A stretch of 64,000 bases of DNA from Gammaproteobacteria bacterium (GTDB lineage: Bacteria > Pseudomonadota > Gammaproteobacteria > Xanthomonadales > Wenzhouxiangellaceae). Below, piece by piece: positions 18,084 to 26,321 of this stretch. Both the position numbers and the translations under genes were made by a program. A model generated the notes under the pieces. The model searched no databases and was not told where the DNA came from. It saw only the letters and a list, made by a program, of their open reading frames with translations. Within the stretch, counting starts at the first letter, position 1; each line of letters opens with the position of its first letter. The DNA lies in the NCBI GenBank assembly GCA_021772985.1, contig JAJFKX010000019.1:1-64000 (forward strand), in the 5' to 3' direction.

Positions 18084-19079
18084 ATGACTCCCGCCACACC
18101 GCTGGAAAATCAGCATACCGTTGAACTGGAACCAGCCGATAACGAACGGTTGGCAAATCTGTGCGGGCAATTTGATGAACATTTGCGCCAAATTGAACAC
18201 CGCCTGGGCATTAGTATAGCCGCACGCGGCAATGTGTTTGCGCTTAGAGGTGATCGCAAAGCTGTGCGTGCCGGCCATCGGGTATTGCAAGACCTGTATG
18301 CACAAAGCGAACAAGAAATGTTGACGCCGGCATTGATTAATCTGCATTTGCAGGAGTCCTCGGTTACTGAACCGGCAATACTTGAAGCTGACCAGGCCGC
18401 AAATTCTGAAGTCATCATCAAAACCAGGCATGGATTAATCCGTGGGCGTGGACCAAATCAGAAACGCTACCTGCAAGCGATCAATGCCCATGACATCAGC
18501 CTGGGTATTGGCCCGGCTGGTACCGGCAAAACCTATCTGGCGGTAGCCATGGCAGTAGATGCCCTGAAAAATGAACAGGTTCAACGGATTGTATTGGTCC
18601 GGCCTGCTGTTGAGGCCGGCGAACGGTTGGGTTTTTTACCTGGTGATATGGCGCAAAAAATCGACCCTTATTTGCGGCCGCTATACGACGCTTTATATGA
18701 AATGCTGGGATTTGAGCATGTCGAACGCATGATTGACCGACATGTCATCGAAGTCGCTCCGCTGGCTTTTATGCGTGGCCGCACCTTAAATGATTCATTT
18801 GTGATCCTGGACGAGGCGCAGAACACCACGATTGAACAAATGAAAATGTTCCTGACCCGGATAGGTTTTGGCTCACGCGCGGTCGTCAACGGCGACGTTA
18901 CCCAGATTGATTTACCCGATCAACGGCGTTCCGGTTTGAAGCACGCCATGCGTATTCTGGATCATGTAGAAGGCATCAGCATTACCCTGTTTACAGCTCA
19001 GGATGTAGTGCGCCATCCGATCGTACAAAGAGTGCTGAATGCCTATGAGCAAGCCGAATCACCGCACGAAAACAATTAA
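18084..19079 (+). CDS. ybeZ: PhoH-like ATPase (YbeZ)
   Basis: A 331-residue PhoH-family nucleotide-binding protein. Residues about 20-110 form the N-terminal KH-like region. The Walker A motif GPAGTGKT lies at 143-150 and Walker B is in FVILDEAQN at about 238-246. The family functions with YbeY in ribosome and rRNA quality control. The next gene, ybeY, starts 41 bases before this one ends, a clear sign of coupled expression. Confidence 0.95.
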   Translation: MTPATPLENQHTVELEPADNERLANLCGQFDEHLRQIEHRLGISIAARGNVFALRGDRKAVRAGHRVLQDLYAQSEQEMLTPALINLHLQESSVTEPAILEADQAANSEVIIKTRHGLIRGRGPNQKRYLQAINAHDISLGIGPAGTGKTYLAVAMAVDALKNEQVQRIVLVRPAVEAGERLGFLPGDMAQKIDPYLRPLYDALYEMLGFEHVERMIDRHVIEVAPLAFMRGRTLNDSFVILDEAQNTTIEQMKMFLTRIGFGSRAVVNGDVTQIDLPDQRRSGLKHAMRILDHVEGISITLFTAQDVVRHPIVQRVLNAYEQAESPHENN

Positions 19080-19545
19080 GCATCAAATCGCTGTCCAATT
19101 TGCACTGAGCTCACGCCGTAACATTCCAGCAGCCGTCAGCCTCCGCCATTGGGTCAATGCAACTCTGGTTCATCAACAGCAGGCATCTTGTGAGCTAACT
19201 GTGCGCTTTGTCAGCGAAGCTGAAATAGCTGATTTAAATCAATGTTATCGCAATAAATCCGGCACTACCAATGTGCTGTCATTTCCAGCACCTTCGATGC
19301 CGGTAACGACCCCGTTTAAGTTATTGGGTGATGTTTTAATCTGCCCGGCTGTTGCCTTACGCGAAAGCACACAGCAGCATAAAAAACTCAAGCTGCATAT
19401 AGCCCACCTGGTGGTTCATGGCGTGCTGCACTTACTGGGCTATGACCACATCAAGCAGGATGACGCTGATATCATGGAAAATCTGGAGCGCAGGATTATG
19501 ACTGACCTGGGCTTCCCGGACCCTTATCTGACAGGCACTGAATAA
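19039..19545 (+). CDS. ybeY: Endoribonuclease YbeY (16S rRNA maturation)
   Basis: A single-domain metalloenzyme needed for 16S rRNA 3' end processing and 70S quality control. The zinc motif HxxxHxxGYDH is present as HGVLHLLGYDH, with His127, His131 and His137 as ligands. The upstream family blocks RNKSGTTNVLSFP and LLGDVLICP are also intact. Length is 168 residues from the ATG at 19039; a second ATG at 19045 is equally possible. It overlaps the end of phoH and lies about 100 bases before corC. Confidence 0.96.
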   Translation: MPMSKPNHRTKTIKHQIAVQFALSSRRNIPAAVSLRHWVNATLVHQQQASCELTVRFVSEAEIADLNQCYRNKSGTTNVLSFPAPSMPVTTPFKLLGDVLICPAVALRESTQQHKKLKLHIAHLVVHGVLHLLGYDHIKQDDADIMENLERRIMTDLGFPDPYLTGTE

Positions 19546-19642
19546 TGCAACTGCAATCAGAATCTGCTATATAGTCAGTTCTTATAAGCAACACGGAGAT
19601 GACTGTTTGCCGCCAGCCTTGGTCAGGCAAACCATTATCTGA

Positions 19643-20521
19643 ATGAACGAAGACCGATCGAGCAACGGTTCGGGACCAAACCCAACCAACAGCAACGGCC
19701 ACAGGTCATGGCTTGACCGTATCAGCCAGCTGTTTTCAGGCAAGCCCCGAAACCGTAAAGATTTGATCAATCAAATAAAAGACGCCCACGAACAAGGCAT
19801 GGTCGATGCCGATGCATTTGCGATGGCTGAAGGTGCCCTGGAAATGGGTGAATTGCATGTGCGCGATGTGATGATCCCGCGCTCGCAAATAGTAACCCTG
19901 AGTAAAGACTGCAGTGTGCGTGATGCATTGCCTGATATTATCGAAAGCGGGCACTCTCGATTTCCAGTGGTTGGTGACGACAAGGATGAAGTTGTCGGTA
20001 TTCTGCTGGCCAAAGATTTACTCAACAGCTTTATTGATGACAATTCAAATAAGTCACTGGCTGACTACGTCAGGCCGGCGGGTATCATACCTGAGTCCAA
20101 ACGCCTGAATGTGCTATTGCGCGATTTTCGTGTCAGCCGTAACCATATGGCGATTGTGGTGGATGAATATGGTGGTGTATCCGGACTAATTACCATCGAA
20201 GATGTACTGGAAGAAATAGTTGGTGAAATCGATGATGAAACTGACAATGAAGAGGAAATCCCGGACATTCTAAAAACCACTGAGGGCATATACCGGGTAC
20301 AGGCACTAACAGCAATCGAAGACTTCAATGAAGAGCTGGATGCCGAGATGAGCGATGAAGAATATGACACCATCGGCGGCATCATAGTTGCTCAATTCGG
20401 CCGGGTACCGGTGCAGGGTGAAAGCATCCAGCTGAATGGCTTTGAATTCAGCGTCTCAAAAGCTGACGAACGCCGCATTCATGAATTGGAAGTTCAAGTA
20501 AATACCATCTCTGATGATTAA
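19643..20521 (+). CDS. corC: CorC/YbeX CBS-domain protein
   Basis: A cytosolic protein with two CBS domains (about 70-190: VRDVMIPRSQIVTL, VDEYGGVSGLITIEDVLEEI) followed by a CorC_HlyC domain (about 205-290). The family is tied to Mg/Co efflux and, as YbeX, to ribosome metabolism. It has 292 residues, the normal length. Its end overlaps the next gene by 8 bases, giving tight coupling to the Lnb-like protein; in most gammaproteobacteria the gene in that place is lnt. The N-terminal 30 residues are polar and low in complexity. Confidence 0.94.
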   Translation: MNEDRSSNGSGPNPTNSNGHRSWLDRISQLFSGKPRNRKDLINQIKDAHEQGMVDADAFAMAEGALEMGELHVRDVMIPRSQIVTLSKDCSVRDALPDIIESGHSRFPVVGDDKDEVVGILLAKDLLNSFIDDNSNKSLADYVRPAGIIPESKRLNVLLRDFRVSRNHMAIVVDEYGGVSGLITIEDVLEEIVGEIDDETDNEEEIPDILKTTEGIYRVQALTAIEDFNEELDAEMSDEEYDTIGGIIVAQFGRVPVQGESIQLNGFEFSVSKADERRIHELEVQVNTISDD

Positions 20522-21692
20522 CAGGCATTGCCGGATAATATGCCTGGTTTGGCTGTTACTGGGCGCCGGTTTTGCTTTTGGCCAAAGCCCGCAACTTGAG
20601 CCTGCCACAACGTCCGCACCACAGATAGCATTGCTGACCTTTGGGCCTGGACCGGAAATTTGGGCCCGTTTTGGGCATAATGCGATCCGGGTCAGCTGGC
20701 CTGAAGGCCCACAGCGCCCCAGTTTTGACGCTTTATACAATTTCGGCTATTTCGACTTCAATGAACCCGGTTTTTATTGGAATTACGCCACCGGCAACAT
20801 GCAGTATTATGCTGTGGCTGAAGACCCGGCCCGGGCCTTTGGTTATTACCAGCACCAGCACCGCAGTATCCGTGAGCAACGCCTGAATTTAACCCCTGAT
20901 CAGGCAATAGCCATAGCAGCAGAGCTGAACCGCCTGATCCAGCCGGATCAACGTCGTTATCCTTACGATTATTTTTTTAATAACTGCTCCACCCGGGTAC
21001 GGGACATTCTGGATCAAGCCCTGGACGGCATATTGCACCAGCAATATCAATCACAACCAACCGAACGCACGCTGCGCTGGGATGCATTGCGGATGGTGCA
21101 AGACGATCTGTTGCTGTATCTGGGTTTGCATATCGGTTTGGGCCGGATAGTTGATCAACCGATCAACCGCTGGAATGCCGCTTTTTTACCCGGGGCATTG
21201 GCACAGCAGATCAAGCAGCTGAACAGTAATGTGTTGTTGAGTGATCAAACACTCTACAGTGGGCGCAATCTAGCAACTGATTTCACTCCGCGTTATCTGG
21301 CAATGGCTGCTCTGGGCCTGATCACTGTTTCAGTAATCCTGTTACCGGCACTTGGCCGCTCTAGCCGCCTAAGCTTCTCAGGCACCCGATTATGGCTGCT
21401 GATATCCGGCCTGGCAGGTTTATTGCTGTTGTTTTTATGGCTGGGAAGTAACCACCAGGCTGCTTGGCGAAATGAAAACCTGTTGTTATTGCTGCCCACC
21501 AATCTGTTACTTTTACGAGGCGGCAACAGCAAGCTGGAAAAATTGGCGGCATGGTTGATACCCGTTGCCATTGCTGCTGCCATGCTGTTGAAACTTATTC
21601 CACATCCACAGTTCAATACTGATTTGTGCTTATGGTTTGTGCCTGCACAGCTGGCTGTATTTTACTGTTGGCGCAGGCATTGCAACCAGTGA
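20514..21692 (+). CDS. Lnb-like (DUF4105) membrane protein, candidate lipoprotein N-acyltransferase
   Basis: 392 residues. A signal segment at about 8-23 is followed by a periplasmic DUF4105/Lnb domain (about 35-250) and five hydrophobic segments (about 260-280, 293-311, 321-335, 343-362, 369-387). Family blocks seen are GPGPEIWARFGHNAIRV (His55), YNFGYFDF, YDYFFNNCSTRVRDIL (Cys158) and, in the membrane part, SNHQAAWRNENLLLLLPTN. The His/Cys pair fits a thiol acyl-transfer mechanism. DUF4105 proteins of Bacteroides (Lnb) N-acylate lipoproteins. Here the gene overlaps corC by 8 bases, exactly where Lnt, the usual proteobacterial enzyme for that step, is normally encoded. I infer it does Lnt's job. 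Activity and the absence of lnt elsewhere are unproven. Confidence 0.8.
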   Translation: MINRHCRIICLVWLLLGAGFAFGQSPQLEPATTSAPQIALLTFGPGPEIWARFGHNAIRVSWPEGPQRPSFDALYNFGYFDFNEPGFYWNYATGNMQYYAVAEDPARAFGYYQHQHRSIREQRLNLTPDQAIAIAAELNRLIQPDQRRYPYDYFFNNCSTRVRDILDQALDGILHQQYQSQPTERTLRWDALRMVQDDLLLYLGLHIGLGRIVDQPINRWNAAFLPGALAQQIKQLNSNVLLSDQTLYSGRNLATDFTPRYLAMAALGLITVSVILLPALGRSSRLSFSGTRLWLLISGLAGLLLLFLWLGSNHQAAWRNENLLLLLPTNLLLLRGGNSKLEKLAAWLIPVAIAAAMLLKLIPHPQFNTDLCLWFVPAQLAVFYCWRRHCNQ

Positions 21693-21756
21693 GAAAAGGC
21701 ACCATATAGCGCTTCGACCAGGCAATTCCAGTAACGTATTTTGCACTTAACCCGTC

Positions 21757-22437
21757 ATGCCAAAAAAGAAACTGTTTAATTCACAGCGACTGTTGTTCGT
21801 TATGATTGTCTTGCTGATCTTGATCGGACGTTCGATGGTGGCCGATTGGTACCGGGTACCAACAGGTTCCATGAAACCAACCATATTCGAAGGCGATTTC
21901 ATATTCGTCAACCGCTTGGCCTATGATCTGAAAGTTCCCTTCACCACTTTATGGCTGGCCAACTGGGGTAACCCACAACGTGGGGATGTGGTGGTCGTTA
22001 AAAGCCCTGAAGATGATGACCGGCTGGTCAAACGGGTTATTGGCATACCTGGTGACAAGATTCGCCTGGAAGGTGAGCAGTTGTGGATCAATGACCAGAT
22101 TATCAGTTACTACCCCTTACCCAAACACCGCTTTCCATCACTGAGTGATGCAGACCGCGCCAGCCATACCACCGCTGCTGAACAATTATTTGATCAGGTT
22201 CACCCGGTGATGTTCGGCCCGGAAAAGCGGCTCCCTCCGATTCAAGGCGAATATGAAGTCCCTGAAGACCATTACTTTTTGATTGGCGATCATCGCAATG
22301 ACAGTCGGGATTCAAGATATTTTGGTGCGGTTGAAAGACGGCGGATATTGGGGCATGCGGTCAGTGTAGTCGGTTCTTTTGATCCAGATAACAGTTGGAA
22401 ACCACGTTGGCACAGGTTTTTCAATGACATTAATTAA
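21757..22437 (+). CDS. lepB: Signal peptidase I, second copy
   Basis: A 226-residue membrane serine protease paralogous to 8217-8864. One membrane segment lies at about 11-29. The catalytic serine is in PTGSMKPT (Ser38) and the lysine in DRLVKRVIG (about Lys92). The C-terminal box reads GDHRNDSRDSR, with His where most family members have Asn. It carries an insert absent from the first copy (about residues 120-150). It starts 64 bases after the Lnb-like gene and may be co-transcribed with the corC-Lnb operon, placing two envelope-maturation enzymes together. Confidence 0.92.
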   Translation: MPKKKLFNSQRLLFVMIVLLILIGRSMVADWYRVPTGSMKPTIFEGDFIFVNRLAYDLKVPFTTLWLANWGNPQRGDVVVVKSPEDDDRLVKRVIGIPGDKIRLEGEQLWINDQIISYYPLPKHRFPSLSDADRASHTTAAEQLFDQVHPVMFGPEKRLPPIQGEYEVPEDHYFLIGDHRNDSRDSRYFGAVERRRILGHAVSVVGSFDPDNSWKPRWHRFFNDIN

Positions 22438-22505
22438 CCTGTATCCCAGCAGGCAATAGGGACTACCTGCCAAACAGCACACTGAGTCGGCAACGTCAGA
22501 TTATA

Positions 22506-22529
22506 CGAGCCGGAGAAACACCCGGCTCG
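22506..22529. terminator. Strong hairpin between lepB and the DUF885 gene
   Basis: CGAGCCGG(8-base loop)CCGGCTCG lies between two convergent genes. The plus side is followed by CCATTTGATTTATTTG and the minus side by TATAATC. Neither has a clean T-run, but the position suggests a shared bidirectional terminator. Confidence 0.6.
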
Positions 22530-22538
22530 CCATTTGAT

Positions 22539-24302
22539 TTATTTGTTGGCCTGAATATATTTGTGAATTTGCCCGCGCAGCACTTCCAACGGCACACCTC
22601 CATCTGCCAGAATTGCATCATGAAAGCTTCGGATATCAAATTTACCCCCTAATTCACGTTCTGCCAGAGTGCGCAATTCCCAGATCGTCAGTTCTCCCAT
22701 TTTGTAAGCCAAAGCCTGCCCCGGCCAGGATATATAGCGATCCACTTCGGTGCGCACATTCAATAACGATAATGCGGTATTGTCAGCCAGGTAATCCAGC
22801 GCCTGCTGACGGGTCCAGCCTTTGGCGTGAATGCCGGTATCAATGACCAATCGGCAGGCACGCCACATTTCGTAGGTCAAGCGTCCAAAGTGCTCGTAAG
22901 GCGTTTGATAAACCCCCATTTCCACACCCAGTTTTTCCGAATATAAACCCCAGCCTTCACCAAAAGCATGCGGATACAGGTGTTTGCGAAACTCAGGTAC
23001 GCCTTCTGCCTCCAGACTGAGTGCACCCTGGTGATGGTGACCGGGTGCGGCTTCATGCAGTGTCAATGCAGGCAGGTTATATAGCGGCCGTTTTTCCAAG
23101 GCAAAGGTATTCACCCAATAATAGCCACCTCGATCACCACCCAGCGGCGAGCTCACATACCGGCCGGTGGTGTAATTCGGCGCCAGATCATCCGGCACAG
23201 CTTCAACACCATATGGTTGGCGCGGTAATTTACCAAAATACTTGGGCATAACGCCGTCTACCCGTTTGGCGATCCAGGCTGCTTCCTTGAGCAAATCTTC
23301 AGCATCATCAACATAAAACTGGGGATCAGTGCGTAAGAAGCTAAGAAAATCAGCAAACTCGCCTTCAAACCCAAGCTGTTCAATAATTTGATCCATCTCG
23401 GCACGGATACGAGCAACTTCCCGCAAACCAAGTTGATGTATCGACTCTGGTGTGGAGTCATCCAAGGTGGTGAAATAACGCACCAGCGCCTGGTAATACG
23501 CCTGTCCATCAGGCAGTTGATAAGCGCCAATAGTTTTCCGTGCGCCCGGAATATACTCCTTCAGGAAAAACTGATTAACTTCTGCAAATTTAGGCACAAC
23601 GCTGTTTTGCAGTATTTGTCTTCCCTGTTGCTGCAAGTCAGTAGCTACCTGCTCGGAAATAGCAGCCGGTATTCTTTTGAAAGGACCATATAACGGATGG
23701 TCTTCAGGGTTTTGAGTCACCTGTGCGGCAAACGCCGAACGCATGTTATCCAGGATAACTCTGGGCTGGGTAAAACCATCTTTAAGCCCTTGACGCATGT
23801 TATCTATGTTCTGCTGTAGAAATACCGGCAACGCCTGCAACCTTTTCAGATAGTTCAGATAGTCCTGTTCATTGCGTAAGGGTGTGGCAGCGGCAACGCC
23901 ATTGAAATTGGTATGAAAACCAGTATCACTAAGAATCGGAATTCGATAACCGTCGAATTCAGACAGGATCACATCGTGTTTTAATACGAACATCAATACC
24001 TGGTAACTGATCTGCTGGTCCTCCGCCAGGCTGCCCGGATCAATTGCCTGCAGGCGTTGCATAAATGCTTTGGTCTGTTGTGATCGACGCTGGTGATCTG
24101 CCGGCGCTATTGAAGACAATTTATCGTTGTAGCCTTCGACACCGGCATAAGTCGCTGAAACCGGACTCTCCTGCAGTTCTGTATTCCAATAATCATCCAG
24201 CAGTTTGTCAAACACTTGTGGTTGAGCCAGCACATTGCCGGTCAATGCACAGCCCATCAGATAAGCACATACCATCAATAGGATATTGGTTTTTTTATTC
24301 AT
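22539..24302 (-). CDS. DUF885 family peptidase-like protein, exported
   Basis: 587 residues with an N-terminal signal of lipoprotein type (MNKKTNILLMVCAYLMGCAL). The LMGC could be a lipobox, so it may be membrane-anchored in the periplasm. The body matches DUF885, whose hallmark here is LHEAAPGHHHQ near residue 420, a zinc-peptidase-like HExxxGHH motif. The C-terminal blocks FGEGWGLYSEKLG and WPGQALAYKMGELTIWELR are also typical. The family is related to zinc metallopeptidases; the substrate is unknown. It begins 16 bases downstream of the end of the YeiH-type transporter gene on the same strand. Confidence 0.87.
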   Translation of the reverse strand: MNKKTNILLMVCAYLMGCALTGNVLAQPQVFDKLLDDYWNTELQESPVSATYAGVEGYNDKLSSIAPADHQRRSQQTKAFMQRLQAIDPGSLAEDQQISYQVLMFVLKHDVILSEFDGYRIPILSDTGFHTNFNGVAAATPLRNEQDYLNYLKRLQALPVFLQQNIDNMRQGLKDGFTQPRVILDNMRSAFAAQVTQNPEDHPLYGPFKRIPAAISEQVATDLQQQGRQILQNSVVPKFAEVNQFFLKEYIPGARKTIGAYQLPDGQAYYQALVRYFTTLDDSTPESIHQLGLREVARIRAEMDQIIEQLGFEGEFADFLSFLRTDPQFYVDDAEDLLKEAAWIAKRVDGVMPKYFGKLPRQPYGVEAVPDDLAPNYTTGRYVSSPLGGDRGGYYWVNTFALEKRPLYNLPALTLHEAAPGHHHQGALSLEAEGVPEFRKHLYPHAFGEGWGLYSEKLGVEMGVYQTPYEHFGRLTYEMWRACRLVIDTGIHAKGWTRQQALDYLADNTALSLLNVRTEVDRYISWPGQALAYKMGELTIWELRTLAERELGGKFDIRSFHDAILADGGVPLEVLRGQIHKYIQANK

Positions 24303-24317
24303 ACTTTTTCCGAATAC

Positions 24318-25295
24318 TTACAAATAAAGCAGGCTGAGGATAACAAAAAAGGCCAGGAACAGTGTTTCCCCCGCCACCAACAACAACGGCCGCCAACCCA
24401 TGGCAGCCAATTTTGCCACGCTGGCCTTAATTCCGATCGCGGCTATGGCTGTTATCAAACAGGCATTGGATACCTGTACCAGTCCAGTTTGCATACCTGC
24501 CGGTATCCAACCCAGGCTATTGACCACCACCAACGCCAGAAACACCACCAGAAATAATGGCAACAAAGGTGGTCTGTGCTTTTCATCGCGCCTACCTTTA
24601 GCCAACAACAATGAGATCACCATAACCACCGGCACCAGCATTGCCACCCGCAACAACTTGGTAAATGTAGCGGTATTGCCGGCTTGTTCACCCAACAGGT
24701 AACCTGCACCGACAACCTGTGCGACATCATGAATAGTCCCGCCCAGAAAAACGCCGGCAGTGACTGGATCAAATTCCAGTAACTGGCTGACTATCGGGTA
24801 GGCAATCATCGCCAGTGTGCTTAATGTGGTCACTGCTACAACAGTGAACACCAACTGTTCATCACTGTGCTCGTTCTTTGGCAATATGCAGGCAATGGCA
24901 ATAGCTGCAGAAGCACCGCAGATGGCGACCGAACCTCCGGTCAACAAGCCGAAATCCCTCTTTTGCCCCAATAATCTGGCCAGCCATAATGCAAACAATA
25001 TGGTCAACGGCACGCCCACCAACACCAATATCGGTGGTAATGCGCCTAATGCCATTACTTGAGTAAAAGTAATCCGAACCCCCAGCAAAGCGACGCCGAT
25101 ACGAAGAATATTGCGCGAAGCAAACTGCAGCCCTGGCTGGTATCGTGGGATATCAGCCAGATGGTGAAATGCCATCCCGAACAGCAATGCATACAATAGC
25201 TGCGGCCCACCATAATGGCCGGCGACAAACCAGGCCAGCAATGCTGCACCCATTGCAACCAGCAGACCAGGCAGTAAAGATTTAATATCAGCCAT
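24318..25295 (-). CDS. YeiH/UPF0324 family putative sulfate exporter
   Basis: 325 residues, nearly all hydrophobic, with about ten membrane segments. Family marks are LLYALLFGMAFHHL, LRIGVALLGVRIT, LTGGSVAICGASAAIA and VFLGGTIHDVAQVVGAG. The GGSVAICGASAA segment is the conserved core of UPF0324. Members are annotated as sulfate or anion exporters on limited evidence. The gene lies between the FHA protein gene and the DUF885 gene on one strand and could share a transcript with either. Confidence 0.88.
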   Translation of the reverse strand: MADIKSLLPGLLVAMGAALLAWFVAGHYGGPQLLYALLFGMAFHHLADIPRYQPGLQFASRNILRIGVALLGVRITFTQVMALGALPPILVLVGVPLTILFALWLARLLGQKRDFGLLTGGSVAICGASAAIAIACILPKNEHSDEQLVFTVVAVTTLSTLAMIAYPIVSQLLEFDPVTAGVFLGGTIHDVAQVVGAGYLLGEQAGNTATFTKLLRVAMLVPVVMVISLLLAKGRRDEKHRPPLLPLFLVVFLALVVVNSLGWIPAGMQTGLVQVSNACLITAIAAIGIKASVAKLAAMGWRPLLLVAGETLFLAFFVILSLLYL

Positions 25296-25322
25296 TGCCG
25301 GGAGATTTCTGATTTATCAGCA

Positions 25323-26321
25323 TTATTGGCTGTCTGTCAGTTGCTGGCTCTGTTGCCTTTGCAATTTATCTTGGCCGGCTTGATCGAACAAATCAAATGC
25401 CTGCTCAAAATGCTGTTCGGATTGTGGTGGGGACTTCAACAAGAAGGCCGGTGGCATCAGCGATTGATCAGCACGTATTGTTTGTGCAAAAAAATCTTCT
25501 AACCGTTCACGATTCAACCATTCAATCCCGACAAAGACTGTCACCAGTGCCAGACAAATAATGGTGCGGCGTTTCAATGGGATATGAAATGCCAGATACA
25601 GGATGCACCAGAAGTACAAGAACAGCACCAGGTGGCCACTGGCAGACTCCAGAAAACCAGTGAGTAAATCCAGCTGGCTGCTGGTATTAAATTTCAGCAG
25701 TTCAAGCAAAAAACCCAGCACTTCGGAAAAGAAAAAAGCCAGGATCAATACCCCCAGGTGCGATAGAAAATTTCCACCACGCTTGAATAAAATCGATAGC
25801 AGGTAAACCAGCACCGCCAACCCTACAAACATCAAAGCTGATTGCAGGTTATTGCTGACTATGGCACTCCACTGTAACTCAGAGCTTGTAACTGAATAAA
25901 TTGTCAGACCTTTGATCAGTACATAGCCGATAATCAGCGAAATCAACACCGGCAATCGGCCAATCCACAACAAGAATACTTCACTGAAACGTATCTTTAC
26001 TGTTGCCGGTATCGGATGGTTACCGAACAGTACCCGGATTTTATTACGACCGATAGTGAAAATATCACCACTGCTGATTGGCTGGTTTTGAAGTCGGGAC
26101 TTGCGCTTGTATTTCTTAACGCCATTCAGGCTATTTCGGTCTTCAATTCGCCATTCGCCGAGATCATCCTGGTAAATATGAGCATGCGCTTCATCAACAT
26201 GCTCATCGGTAAGAATTAAGTCATTGCTGTATGCGCGGCCGATGGTGACCTCAGATTGTTTGAATTTCTGACGGTCGAGTACGTTATGGGTAGTCCCCAG
26301 TTGTTCAATGATTATTTCCAT
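25323..26321 (-). CDS. FHA-domain membrane protein
   Basis: 332 residues. Residues about 20-95 form a forkhead-associated domain, which binds phosphothreonine peptides: the core is VTIGRAYSNDLILTDEHV, then AHAHIY and RNSLNGV. About four to five membrane segments follow (about 125-145, 165-180, 190-215, 232-262), then a charged glutamine-rich tail. Its start overlaps the end of the trypsin-like protease gene by 10 bases and has AGGT upstream inside that gene, so the two are translated together. No kinase is visible nearby. A link to phospho-signalling at the membrane is inferred. Confidence 0.85.
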   Translation of the reverse strand: MEIIIEQLGTTHNVLDRQKFKQSEVTIGRAYSNDLILTDEHVDEAHAHIYQDDLGEWRIEDRNSLNGVKKYKRKSRLQNQPISSGDIFTIGRNKIRVLFGNHPIPATVKIRFSEVFLLWIGRLPVLISLIIGYVLIKGLTIYSVTSSELQWSAIVSNNLQSALMFVGLAVLVYLLSILFKRGGNFLSHLGVLILAFFFSEVLGFLLELLKFNTSSQLDLLTGFLESASGHLVLFLYFWCILYLAFHIPLKRRTIICLALVTVFVGIEWLNRERLEDFFAQTIRADQSLMPPAFLLKSPPQSEQHFEQAFDLFDQAGQDKLQRQQSQQLTDSQ

